The notes beneath the pieces were generated by a model. The model did not search any database. It was not told the DNA's origin and saw only the letters and a list, made by a program, of their open reading frames with translations. From the NCBI GenBank assembly GCA_026414745.1, contig JAOAIK010000002.1:1-41195 (forward strand): 41,195 nucleotides of DNA, given 5' to 3'. The position numbers and the translations under genes are program-made. Origin of the DNA: Roseococcus sp. GTDB lineage: Bacteria; Pseudomonadota; Alphaproteobacteria; Acetobacterales; Acetobacteraceae. How positions within the stretch are numbered: the first letter of the stretch is position 1; each line of letters opens with the position of its first letter. Positions 21,372 through 30,243 of this stretch are shown here, piece by piece.

Positions 21372-24056
21372 ATGATCAGCTTCGCCGCCCCCTGGCTACT
21401 CCTCGCCCTGCCCGCCCTGCCGCTTCTGTGGTGGCTGCTGCGCGTCACCCCGCCCCAGCCGCGACGGCAGCGCTTCCCCTCGCCGCTGCTGCTGCGCGAG
21501 ATGCCGCTCGCCGAGGAGACCCCGGCGCGCACACCCTGGTGGGTGCTGCTGCTGCGCATCGCGGCCGCGGCACTGATCATTCTCGGCCTCGCCCGGCCGG
21601 TGCTGGGGCCGGGTGGCGCAGCGGACGGCAGGGGAACCCTGCTTTTGGTGCTCGACGACGGCTGGGCGGCCGGGCCGGACTGGCCGCTGCGGCTCGCCAT
21701 CGCCAAGGCCGAGCTCGAGCGCGCGGGGCGCGAGGGGCGCGCGGCGGCGCTGCTCGCGACCGCGCCGGGCGAGGGCGCGCAGCCCCTGCGCGTGATCGGC
21801 CCCATGCCCGCGGCCGATCTCGCGCCGCGGCTGGCGGCGCTGCGCCCGCGCCCCTGGCCGCCCGACCGCGCCGCCGCCCTCGCCGCGCTGGAGGCCTGGG
21901 CGCGCGCCGAACCCGGCCCCTTCCAGGCGCTCTACCTCTCGGACGCGCTGGCCCATGCCGCGCCGGAGGCCGCGGCGGCGCTGATGGAGCGCCTCGCCCG
22001 CGGCGGCACCCTCACCCTCGCCCGCGCCGAGGAGCGGCCCGTGCGCCTGCTGCTGCCGCCGCGCGCTGAGGGCGACCGGCTGCACCTGACGCTGCGCCAG
22101 TCCCCGGTGGAGGCGCCGGGCGAGGCCGCCCTGATCGCCCGCGCGCAGGACGGGCGGGCGCTGGCGCGCGCCGTCTTCCGCCTCGGCGCCGGCGCCACCG
22201 AGGCCGAGGCGGTGCTCGAGCTGCCCACGGAAATCCGCAACCGCGTGTTCCGCCTCGATCTTGCCGAGGAGCCCGGCGCGGGCGGCGTGGTGCTGCTGGA
22301 CGAGCGCTTTCGCCGCCGCCCCGTGGGCCTGCTGCCGGGCGCCGAGGAGGCAGCTGACGCGCCGCTGATCGGCGAGCTGTTCTATCTGGACCGCGCCCTC
22401 TCGCCTTTCGCCGAGCTACGCCGTGGCCCGGTCGAGCAGCTACTCTCCCGGCCGCTCTCCGTGCTCATGCTCGCCGACCGGCCCATCGCCCAGGGGCCGG
22501 AACTCGAGGCGCTGACGCGCTTCGTGGAGCGGGGCGGGATGCTCGTGCGCTTCGCCGGCCCGCGACTCGCCGAGCGGCCCGATCCGCTCCTTCCTGTCCA
22601 GCTTCGCGCCGAACGACAGCTTGGCGGCGCCCTCTCCTGGGAACAGCCGCAGCGCCTCGCGCCCTTTCCCGAGGGATCTCCCTTCGCCGGGCTGCCCGTC
22701 CCGGCCGAGGTGACGGTGGAGCGCCAGGTGCTGGCCGAGCCCTCGGCGCGGCTCACCGAGCGCATCTGGGCGCGGCTGGCCGACGGCACGCCGCTCGTCA
22801 CCGCCGAGACCCGCGGGGCGGGACGGATCGTCCTGTTCCACGTGACCGCCAATGCGGAATGGAGTGACCTGCCGCTCTCCGGCCTCTTCGTCGCCATGCT
22901 GAGGCGGCTGGTAGCGCTCTCGGCCGGAGTCGCGGGCGGCGAGGGCGAGGGACCCCTCGCGCCGCTCGAGACGCTGGACGGCTTCGGCCGGCTCGGCCCC
23001 CCGCCGGCGGGCGCCCTGCCCCTGCCGCCGGCGGGCGAGGTCATGGTCTCTCCGCGCCACCCGCCGGGCTGGTACGGCACGCCGGGGGGGGAGGGCTTCC
23101 GCCGCGCGCTGAATCTCGGCGCCGCCCTGCCTGCCCCCGCCCTGCACCCGCCTCCGCCCCCGGGCACGGCACAGCGGGTGATTGCCGGCATCCCGCCCGA
23201 GCGCGACCTCGGCCCCTGGCTGCTGGCAGCGGCGCTGCTGCTGCTGGCGCTCGATCTGCTCGCATCGCTGCGGCTGCGCGGGCTCCTCGGGGCGGCGCGG
23301 GTGGCGGCGGCGTTGCTTGTGCTCGGCGCCGCCCTGCCCGCCGCCGCGCAGGAGGGGCAGCACGCGCTGGTCACGCGCCTTGCCTATGTGATCACGGGCG
23401 ACGCGCAGACCGACGAGACCATGCGCGCGGGGCTGATCGGCCTCTCCGACTTCGTGAACCGGCGCACCGCCGCCAATCTCGCCGAGCCGGTGGGGGTGGT
23501 GCCGGGGCGCGACGACCTCAGCTTCTTCCCGCTGCTCTATTTCACCGTGCGGCCGGAGGCGCAGGCGCTGGAGCCCGTCGCCATCGCCGCGCTGAACGCC
23601 TTCATGCGCCAGGGCGGCATCATTCTCTTCGACACGCGCGACGAAGGCTCTGGCGAGGGCTTCGCGCCGGGGGCGCGCGCGGCGCTGCGGCGCGTCACCC
23701 AGGGCCTCGCCATCCCGCCGCTGATGCCGGTGCCGGAGGACCATGTGCTGCGCCGCGCCTTCTATCTGCTGGGCGAGCTCCCGGGCCGCTTCGCCGGGGG
23801 AACGGTCTGGGTCTCGCGCGAGCAGGACCGGGCGAACGACAGCGTCTCGCCGGTAGTGATCGGCGGGCACGACTGGGCGGGGGCCTGGGCGGTGGACGCG
23901 CGCGGGCAGAACATCCATGCCGCCATCCCGGGCGGCACGCGGCAGCGCACCCTCGCCTACCGCTTCGGCGCCAATCTTGTCATGTATGCGCTGACCGGCA
24001 ACTACAAGGGCGACCAGGTGCACGTGCCGGCCATCCTGGAGAGGCTTGGCAACTGA
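21372..24056 (+). CDS. BatA-like N-terminus plus DUF4159 membrane protein
   Basis: 894 residues. The aerotolerance-regulator (BatA) N-terminal domain is residues 1-90, with helices at about 5-22 and 57-75 (FAAPWLLLALPALPLLWWLL and LLLRIAAAALIILGL). A vWA-like region begins LLLVLDDGWAAG, where the MIDAS-type DxSxS is lost (Asp95-Asp96-Gly97). Long central domains carry AAQRVIAG-like linkers, then two helices at about 615-660. DUF4159 (about 670-894) includes LAYVITGDAQTDETMRAGL, LSDFVNRRTA, FFPLLYFTV and GGIILFDTRDEG. The protein is envelope-anchored with large soluble parts. It overlaps the next gene at TGATG. Confidence 0.9.
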   Translation: MISFAAPWLLLALPALPLLWWLLRVTPPQPRRQRFPSPLLLREMPLAEETPARTPWWVLLLRIAAAALIILGLARPVLGPGGAADGRGTLLLVLDDGWAAGPDWPLRLAIAKAELERAGREGRAAALLATAPGEGAQPLRVIGPMPAADLAPRLAALRPRPWPPDRAAALAALEAWARAEPGPFQALYLSDALAHAAPEAAAALMERLARGGTLTLARAEERPVRLLLPPRAEGDRLHLTLRQSPVEAPGEAALIARAQDGRALARAVFRLGAGATEAEAVLELPTEIRNRVFRLDLAEEPGAGGVVLLDERFRRRPVGLLPGAEEAADAPLIGELFYLDRALSPFAELRRGPVEQLLSRPLSVLMLADRPIAQGPELEALTRFVERGGMLVRFAGPRLAERPDPLLPVQLRAERQLGGALSWEQPQRLAPFPEGSPFAGLPVPAEVTVERQVLAEPSARLTERIWARLADGTPLVTAETRGAGRIVLFHVTANAEWSDLPLSGLFVAMLRRLVALSAGVAGGEGEGPLAPLETLDGFGRLGPPPAGALPLPPAGEVMVSPRHPPGWYGTPGGEGFRRALNLGAALPAPALHPPPPPGTAQRVIAGIPPERDLGPWLLAAALLLLALDLLASLRLRGLLGAARVAAALLVLGAALPAAAQEGQHALVTRLAYVITGDAQTDETMRAGLIGLSDFVNRRTAANLAEPVGVVPGRDDLSFFPLLYFTVRPEAQALEPVAIAALNAFMRQGGIILFDTRDEGSGEGFAPGARAALRRVTQGLAIPPLMPVPEDHVLRRAFYLLGELPGRFAGGTVWVSREQDRANDSVSPVVIGGHDWAGAWAVDARGQNIHAAIPGGTRQRTLAYRFGANLVMYALTGNYKGDQVHVPAILERLGN

Positions 24057-26155
24057 TGCAGGCCAGCCGCCTCAGCTTCGACCTCGCGCCGGTCTTGCCT
24101 CTCTGGCTGCTCGGCGTGCTGGCGGCGGCGGCGGTGCTGGCGCTGCTGCCCGCGCTGTGGCGGGATGCGCGCGGGGCCTGGTGGAGGGCGGCGGTCTTCG
24201 CCCTCCTCCTCGCCGCCCTGGCCGGCCCGAGAGCAGTGGAGGAGACGCGAGAGACGCGGCCCGACATCGCCCTGCTGCTGGTAGACCGCAGCGACAGCAC
24301 CCGCTATGCCCAGGGCCACGCCGAGGCCATCGAGGCCGCGCGCCGCCAGATCGAGGCGCGCATCGGCCGGCTGCGCGACGTCGAGCTGCGCGTGGCCGAG
24401 ATCGAGGAGGGCGGCAACCAGGGCACCCGCGGCTTTGCCGCGCTGGACCGCGCCCTGGCCGAGATCCCGGCGGCGCGGCTCGCCGGCGTCATCATTCTCT
24501 CGGACGGTCAGATCCACGACCTGCCGGCCGACCCCGCGCAATGGGGCGGGCCCGAGGGCGTGCCGCTGCACCTGCTCATGCCCGGCCGCCAGGGCGAGGT
24601 AGACCGTCGCATCCGGCTGATCGAGGCGCCGGGCTTCGGCATCGTCGGCCGCAGCGTGGACATCCGGCTGATCGTGGAGGATCTCGGCGCGCCCCGGCAG
24701 GAGGGGACGGCGCGCCTGACCATCCGCCGCGACGGCCAAGCCCCCGTTACCGAAAGCGTGCCGGTGGGGCAGGAGCATCGCCTCGTCGTCCCCATCGAGC
24801 GCGCCGGCCCCACCGTGCTCGACCTTCTCGCCGAGACGCGCCCGGGCGAGATCGGCGAGGTGAACAACCGCGCCGTGGTGACCATCACCGGCGTGCGCGA
24901 CCGGCTCCGCGTTCTGCTGGTCTCGGGCGAGCCGCATGCGGGCGAGCGCACTTGGCGGAGGCTGCTCAAGGCCGACCCGGGTGTGGACCTCGTGCACTTC
25001 ACCATCCTGCGCCCGCCCGAGAAGGATGACCTCACGCCGCTCAACGAGCTCTCGCTCATCGCCTTCCCGGTGCGCGAGCTGTTCCAGGTGAAGCTGCGCG
25101 AGTTCGACCTGATCGTCTTCGACCGCTTCGCCAACCGCGGCATCCTGCCGCCGAGCTACCTGCGCAACATCGCCGACTACGTGCGCGGGGGGGGCGCGCT
25201 GCTGCTCTCGGTCGGGCCCGAGTATGTCGGCGCGGTGAGCCTGTTCAACACGCCCCTCGGCCAGGTGCTGCCGGCGCGTCCGCTCGCCCCCCAGCAGGCC
25301 CTGCTCGAGCAGGCCTTCCGCCCGCGCGTCACAGCGGCCGGGCAGCGGCACCCGGTGACCGAGGGCCTGGCCGGGGCGAACCAGGGTGAGGGCGAACCAG
25401 GCTGGGGCCGCTGGTATCGCACCATCCGCAGCGAGCCCCGCGCCGGCCAAGTGCTGATGGAGGGGGCGCAGGGCGCGCCGTTGCTGCTGCTCGATCGCGT
25501 CGGCCAGGGGCGGGTGGCGCTGATGCTCTCCGATCACATCTGGCTGTGGTCACGCGGACATGACGGGGGCGGGCCACAGCAGGAGCTGCTGCGCCGCTTG
25601 GCCCACTGGCTGATGCGCGAGCCGGAGCTGGAGGAGGAGGATCTCTCCGCCCGGATCGACTCCGGGCGGCTCCTCGTCACCCGGCGCAGCCTCGATCCTG
25701 CGCCGCCGCCCGAGGTGACAGTCACCGCACCCGACGGCACGGCCGCGCGCTTGCCGCTCTCGGGCGCACCGGGCAGCGGCCGGGGCGCGGCCGAGATGGC
25801 GGCGGCGCAGCCCGGGCTCTGGCAGGTCAGCGACGGGCGGCGCATGGCCTTCGCCGCTGCCATGCCCGCCAACCCGCCCGAGGTGGCCGATCTGCGCTCC
25901 GACCCCGCGCGGCTGCGCCCGGCCGTCTCCGCGTCCGGCGGGGCCGCGCGCTATCTTGGCGATGGCAGCGCGGTTCCCGAGATCCGCCGCGTGGCAGCGG
26001 GGCGCGATGCGGCAGGGGCCGGCTGGATCGGCTTGCGCCAGCGCGAGGACCACACGGTAACCGGCATCGCCGCCCTGCCCCTGCTGCCGCCCTGGCTCGC
26101 GTTGCTGCTGCTGCTCGGCGCGGCCGTTCTCGCTTGGCGGCGGGAGGCGCGCTGA
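24056..26155 (+). CDS. Membrane protein with intact vWA motif and amidotransferase-like fold
   Basis: 699 residues. Two N-terminal membrane helices (about 13-33 and 42-57) are followed by a vWA domain opening DIALLLVDRSDSTRY with the MIDAS triad Asp77-x-Ser79-x-Ser81. VIILSDGQ supplies a further acidic residue. The middle (RVLLVSGEPHAGERTWRRLL to VRGGGALLLSVGPEYV) resembles a class I glutamine-amidotransferase-like fold without a visible nucleophile Cys. A C-terminal helix (PWLALLLLLGAAVLAWRR) ends the protein. It is the last gene of the MoxR operon, starting inside the DUF4159 stop codon. Function is unknown; it is likely an envelope vWA partner of MoxR. Confidence 0.85.
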   Translation: MQASRLSFDLAPVLPLWLLGVLAAAAVLALLPALWRDARGAWWRAAVFALLLAALAGPRAVEETRETRPDIALLLVDRSDSTRYAQGHAEAIEAARRQIEARIGRLRDVELRVAEIEEGGNQGTRGFAALDRALAEIPAARLAGVIILSDGQIHDLPADPAQWGGPEGVPLHLLMPGRQGEVDRRIRLIEAPGFGIVGRSVDIRLIVEDLGAPRQEGTARLTIRRDGQAPVTESVPVGQEHRLVVPIERAGPTVLDLLAETRPGEIGEVNNRAVVTITGVRDRLRVLLVSGEPHAGERTWRRLLKADPGVDLVHFTILRPPEKDDLTPLNELSLIAFPVRELFQVKLREFDLIVFDRFANRGILPPSYLRNIADYVRGGGALLLSVGPEYVGAVSLFNTPLGQVLPARPLAPQQALLEQAFRPRVTAAGQRHPVTEGLAGANQGEGEPGWGRWYRTIRSEPRAGQVLMEGAQGAPLLLLDRVGQGRVALMLSDHIWLWSRGHDGGGPQQELLRRLAHWLMREPELEEEDLSARIDSGRLLVTRRSLDPAPPPEVTVTAPDGTAARLPLSGAPGSGRGAAEMAAAQPGLWQVSDGRRMAFAAAMPANPPEVADLRSDPARLRPAVSASGGAARYLGDGSAVPEIRRVAAGRDAAGAGWIGLRQREDHTVTGIAALPLLPPWLALLLLLGAAVLAWRREAR

Positions 26156-26222
26156 GGCACTCCGGATGCCTTAGCTCTTCGGTAAGGAATGGCTGGGATT
26201 CTTCGCCTGCCCGGAGAGCCCG

Positions 26223-27842
26223 ATGCCCGATTCCAGCTCGACTGCCCCACGCCCCCTGAGCGACCGGGAGCGCTTCCTCGGCTTCGCCTTCGCCGCCGCC
26301 GACATGCTGGCGGAGGCGGATGCTGCGGGGCGCATCGGCTTCGCGACGGGTGCCTTCCGGCTGCATCTGGGACGCAGCGCCGAGGCCTTTCTCGGCCTGC
26401 CGGTGGCCGAACTCATCGCGCCCGAGGACCGCGGCGCCTTCGAGCTCGCCCGGGCAGCGTTGCCCGTGCGCGGGCGCATGCCCCCCACCGTGCTGCGCCT
26501 GGCCGATGCGCGGCGCACACCCTTCATGGTCTCCGCCCTTCACCTTGCCCTGCCCGGCCAGCCGCCGCGGGATTGCCTCTCCTTCGCGCCGATGCCGGAG
26601 GAGGTGACGCTGCGGAGCAAGGCGGTCACGGACCCGGCCTGCCTGCACCGCATGTTGGAGGAACGCATCAGGGGACGGACGAAGGAGGCGGGGGCGCTTG
26701 GCCTGATTGCGCTGGACGAGACCGCGCGGAGGCCGGGAGAGGCTGCCCTCAACGAGTTTCTGGACGCGGCAGGCGCCGGTGGCTGTGTGGCGGCCGAGAT
26801 TGCGCCGGGCCGCCTGGGGCTGCTGCCCCCGCCCGGACAGGGGCTGGAGGAACTGCGCGACATTCTCCAGCGTCTGGCAACACGTCTGCCCGAAGCAGGC
26901 GAAGCGCGGACCATTCCCCTCGATACGCCGGGGCTGACGCCGGTCCAGGCCGTGCGCGCGCTGCGCCATTGCCTGTCGGTCTTCGCACGGGACGGTGCGA
27001 AGGGGCTTTCGGAGGCGGGCTTCGACGGCGGGCTGGACGGCTTCGTGTCCGCAGTGGGGCAGCGTTCGCTTATGCTCGCGCGGGCCATAGAGCATGGACA
27101 GTTCTACCTGCTCTACCAGCCCATCCAGGCCTTGGTTGACCGTCGCACTCACCATTTCGAGGCGCTGTGCCGCCCTCTCAAGGGGGTTCTGGGAGAAAGC
27201 GGCAGTCCCGCCGAGTTCGTCACCCTGGCCGAGGCGGTCGGGCTGACGGAGAAACTGGACATCGCGGTCTTCGACGCCGCCTCCGCAGAGGTCGAGACTA
27301 AGGCTCCCTCGCAGCGCGTGGCGGTGAATCTCTCGGGCCTGTCGGTGCAGAGCCCTGCCTTCCGCGAGCGCCTGTTCTCTCGCCTCGACCGCAAACCCTC
27401 GCTTGCCCCCCGCCTCATGGTCGAGCTCACCGAAAGCGCCGAGATCGAGCAGGAGGAGGAGGCCGCGGCCACTCTGGAGGGGCTGCGCGCGCGCGGCGTG
27501 CCCGTCTGCCTCGACGATTTCGGCGCCGGCGCGGCGGCCTTCCGCTACCTGCGCGCCTATCGCGTGGATTACGTGAAGGTGGACGGCGCCTTCGTCACCG
27601 CCGCCCTGGAGCATGAGCGCGATCGCCGCTTCGTCGCCTCCATGGTGGATCTCTCCCGCGCCGTGGGGGCCGAGGTGATCGCCGAGCGGATCGAGACGGC
27701 GGCGCATGCCGCGCTGATGCATGAGCTTGGCGTGGCCTATGGCCAGGGCTGGCATCTGGGCCGGCCGGGGCCGCTGCCCCGGCGCGAGGCGACGGCCGTA
27801 GCGCCCGGCAAGCGCCGCGGCATGCGGGAGAGCTGGGGCTGA
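26223..27842 (+). CDS. PAS-EAL cyclic-di-GMP phosphodiesterase
   Basis: 539 residues. A PAS-like domain (about 20-125: MLAEADAAGRIGFATGAFRL, FLGLPVAELIAPEDRGAF) is followed by an unrecognised region (about 140-265). An EAL domain (about 280-515) follows. Catalytic residues look intact: Glu313 (FEAL), Asn369 (VAVNLS), Glu404 (ELTES), Asp431-Asp432 (DDFGAG), Lys452 (VKVDG), Glu488 (AERIE) and Gln508 (GQGW). It should hydrolyse cyclic-di-GMP in the cytoplasm under control of the PAS sensor. No GGDEF motif is seen. The ATG follows a ggaga site. The gene stands alone, with a 67-base gap after the MoxR operon and a convergent CoA ligase 13 bases downstream. Confidence 0.92.
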   Translation: MPDSSSTAPRPLSDRERFLGFAFAAADMLAEADAAGRIGFATGAFRLHLGRSAEAFLGLPVAELIAPEDRGAFELARAALPVRGRMPPTVLRLADARRTPFMVSALHLALPGQPPRDCLSFAPMPEEVTLRSKAVTDPACLHRMLEERIRGRTKEAGALGLIALDETARRPGEAALNEFLDAAGAGGCVAAEIAPGRLGLLPPPGQGLEELRDILQRLATRLPEAGEARTIPLDTPGLTPVQAVRALRHCLSVFARDGAKGLSEAGFDGGLDGFVSAVGQRSLMLARAIEHGQFYLLYQPIQALVDRRTHHFEALCRPLKGVLGESGSPAEFVTLAEAVGLTEKLDIAVFDAASAEVETKAPSQRVAVNLSGLSVQSPAFRERLFSRLDRKPSLAPRLMVELTESAEIEQEEEAAATLEGLRARGVPVCLDDFGAGAAAFRYLRAYRVDYVKVDGAFVTAALEHERDRRFVASMVDLSRAVGAEVIAERIETAAHAALMHELGVAYGQGWHLGRPGPLPRREATAVAPGKRRGMRESWG

Positions 27843-27855
27843 ACGCGGCTCGGCC

Positions 27856-29415
27856 TCACCCGGCGAAGCAGATACCCTCCGCCGCCAGCCGTTCGCGCAG
27901 CATGGTCTTCGGCACCTTGCCGTAGGCCGATTTCGGCAGCGCCTCCCAGAACACGATGCGCTGCGGGTGCTTATAGCGCGCGAGCCGCGGCCCGAGATGG
28001 GCCAGCAGCTCCTCCGCCTCCACCGGGGCGCGCGGCACCACGCAGGCCACCCCGGCCTCGCCCCATTTCGGGTGCGGGATGCCGACCACCGCGCATTCCA
28101 GCACGGCCGGGTGCGTCAGCAGGGCCTCCTCGATTTCGCGCGGGTAGATGTTGGAGCCGCCGGAGATGAACATGTCGCTGGCGCGGCCGGTGATGAACAG
28201 GAAGCCCTCGGCGTTCATGTGGCCGAGGTCGCCGGTGTGGAACCAGCCCTGGCGGAAGGCCTTCGCGTTGGCCTCGGGGTTGTTCCAGTAGCCCGCGAAG
28301 ACGGCGTTGCCGCGCACGCAGATCTCGCCCGTCTGCCCGGGCGGCAGATGGCGACCATCCTCGGCCAGGATGGCCACATCCATCCCTGTCCGCGGCATGC
28401 CGCAGCTCCCCGCGCGCGGGTCGTCGTCCTCGAGGCTGTGCTGATCGGGGCGCAGCACGGTGATGTTGCCCGTCACCTCGCCCAGCCCGAAATACTGCAC
28501 GAGGCAGGGGCCGAGGCGCTGCAGCGCCCGCTTCTGATCGGCGCGATACATGGGCGCGCCGGCGTAGATCACGTGGCGCAGCCGGTGTGGCGCGGCGTCC
28601 GGGTGCTCGACCAGCATGGTCAGGATCGTGGGGACGGTGAACATGTTCGTCACGCCATGCGCGGCGATCAGCCGCCAAGCCTCGGCCACGTCCAGCCGTT
28701 CGCCGGGCATCAGGATGGAGCGGGCGCCGCGCGCCACCTGAGGGATGGCATGCATCCCCGCCCCGTGGCTCAGCGGGGCCAGCACCAGCGAGACGTCGTG
28801 CTCGGAGAGGCCGGGCATCAGGTCGGCGCAGTGGTTGTTGACGACGAAGCCGAGCTGGCCGTGCGTGAGCACCGCGCCCTTGGGCTTGCCTGTGGTGCCG
28901 GAGGTGAAGAAGAACCAGGCCGGGTGGTCATAGGCCACATCCGCCTCGTGGTCGCGCGGCGGCGGAGTGGCGGCGGCGAGCAGCCCCTCGTAGTCGTGCT
29001 CCCCCTCGCGCGCATCGCCCACGGCGATGACGAGACGCAGCCCCGGCGTCGCCTCGCGCACCGCATCGGCATGGGCGGCGAAGCCGTGGTCGCGGATCAT
29101 CGCCACGCAGCCGGCATTGCTCGCCAGATAGGCGGCCTCGGGCGGGGTCAGGCGCACATTGGTGGGCACCCAGGCTGCGCCGATCTTCCAACAGGCCCAG
29201 AGGCTCTCGAACATCTGGTTGGAGTTGCGCGAGTGCACCAGCACCCTCTCCCCCGGCGCGATGCCCGCCGCGCGCAGGGCGGCGGCGAGGCGGTCCACCC
29301 GCGCATCGAGCTCGCGCCAGCTCCAGGTTCGGTCGCGCCAGATCAGGCCGGGCGCATCGGGCAGGCGGCGCGCCGTCTGGGTCAGCAGCCGCCCGAGATT
29401 CATGGTCGGGATCAT
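27856..29415 (-). CDS. AMP-forming acyl-CoA synthetase
   Basis: 519 residues, complete. The P-loop-like motif is FFFTSGTTGKPKGAVLTHG, then YFGLGEVTG (acid and adenine pocket), WFHTGDLGHMNAEGFLFITG (hinge Asp), ISGGSNIYPREIEEALLTHP and the catalytic Lys in KSAYGKVPK near the C-terminus. It makes acyl-CoA via acyl-AMP in the cytoplasm. The start ATG at 29415 overlaps the SDR stop (ATGA), so it is translated after the SDR. A second ATG four codons later is an alternative. It is divergent from the TRAP operon, which suggests that an imported acid may be activated by this enzyme. The acid itself cannot be named. Confidence 0.92.
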   Translation of the reverse strand: MIPTMNLGRLLTQTARRLPDAPGLIWRDRTWSWRELDARVDRLAAALRAAGIAPGERVLVHSRNSNQMFESLWACWKIGAAWVPTNVRLTPPEAAYLASNAGCVAMIRDHGFAAHADAVREATPGLRLVIAVGDAREGEHDYEGLLAAATPPPRDHEADVAYDHPAWFFFTSGTTGKPKGAVLTHGQLGFVVNNHCADLMPGLSEHDVSLVLAPLSHGAGMHAIPQVARGARSILMPGERLDVAEAWRLIAAHGVTNMFTVPTILTMLVEHPDAAPHRLRHVIYAGAPMYRADQKRALQRLGPCLVQYFGLGEVTGNITVLRPDQHSLEDDDPRAGSCGMPRTGMDVAILAEDGRHLPPGQTGEICVRGNAVFAGYWNNPEANAKAFRQGWFHTGDLGHMNAEGFLFITGRASDMFISGGSNIYPREIEEALLTHPAVLECAVVGIPHPKWGEAGVACVVPRAPVEAEELLAHLGPRLARYKHPQRIVFWEALPKSAYGKVPKTMLRERLAAEGICFAG

Positions 29416-30149
29416 GGCATCAGCCCCGCCGTTGAGAAGCCGCCATCCACCGGGATGGCTTGGCCGGTGATGTCCCCGCTGCGCACGGGGTCGAGAAGGA
29501 AGAGCACCGCCTGCGCCACCCCCTCGGCCGTGGCGTAGCGGCGCATCGGGATGCGCGCCGTCCAGGCGGCCCGCGTCGCCGCATCGTGTAGCCGCGCCAC
29601 CATGGGCGTCTCGACGGGGCCGGGGCAAACGGCGTTCACGCGGATGCCGTAGCGTGCGAGGTCCACCGCCATGGCGGCGGCGAGGTTGATCACCGCGGCC
29701 TTGGAGGCCGAATAGGCCACGCGGTCCTGCATGCCCGACAGGCCGGAGACCGAAGCGATCAGCACGATCGCCCCGCCCTTCCCGCCCGCCGCCATCCGCC
29801 GCGCCGCCGCCTGCGCCACCAGGAAGCTGCCGGTGACGTTCACATCGAGGATCTGGCGGAACTGCGCGGCGGCCACCTCCAGCGTCGGGGTGTGCGCGGA
29901 GATCCCCGCGCAGGTGACGCAGCCCGAGAGCCCCTCGAGCCCCTCCATCCAGGCCAGCACCGCGTCCTCATGCGTCACGTCGAGCAGCCGGGTCGTGGTG
30001 CGCGGCCCCTCGAGCAGCATGGCCGCGCGGGCCAGCGCCGCTGCGTCGCGGTCGGCCACCGCCACCGCGCCGTCCGTCGCCAGAACCGCCTGGGCGCAGG
30101 CGAGGCCGATGCCCGAGGCGCCGCCGCTGATGGCCACCACGCCCTCCAT
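29412..30149 (-). CDS. Short-chain dehydrogenase/reductase
   Basis: 245 residues. The cofactor loop SGGASGIG (7-14) and the Asp in AVADRD suggest NAD use. VTCAGIS is the NAG-equivalent, and the catalytic triad is in LIASVSGLSGMQDRVAYSAS plus the following Lys (YxxxK). PGPVETPM and the C-terminal ITGQAIPVDGGFS are classical-SDR hallmarks. The product is an NAD(P)-dependent alcohol or keto dehydrogenase of unknown substrate. The ATG at 30149 follows a ggagggaac site, and upstream in-frame sequence belongs to the divergent promoter. It is the first gene of a two-gene unit with the CoA ligase. Confidence 0.9.
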   Translation of the reverse strand: MEGVVAISGGASGIGLACAQAVLATDGAVAVADRDAAALARAAMLLEGPRTTTRLLDVTHEDAVLAWMEGLEGLSGCVTCAGISAHTPTLEVAAAQFRQILDVNVTGSFLVAQAAARRMAAGGKGGAIVLIASVSGLSGMQDRVAYSASKAAVINLAAAMAVDLARYGIRVNAVCPGPVETPMVARLHDAATRAAWTARIPMRRYATAEGVAQAVLFLLDPVRSGDITGQAIPVDGGFSTAGLMP

Positions 30150-30243
30150 GGTTCCCTCCCTCTCCCTTGCGCGCGCCGCGCCTCGCGGATCATTCTGCGG
30201 TGCGGAGAGCGGCGCAAGGCCGCCCCGCGATGGAGGAGACGCC
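30150..30243. promoter_or_regulatory. Divergent promoter with separated inverted repeat
   Basis: This 94-base region drives the SDR-ligase pair and the TRAP operon. ccttgcgc (30165-30172) and gcgcaagg (30212-30219) are exact reverse complements 39 bases apart, a possible pair of operator half-sites or the feet of a large hairpin. A strong ggagga ribosome site precedes the TRAP binding-protein ATG at 30244. Confidence 0.35.

Noticed and set aside
26169..26187. Short inverted repeat ccтta/taagg between the MoxR operon and the EAL gene as a terminator
   Set aside because: Only five base pairs, with a nine-base loop and no T-run; too weak to claim.
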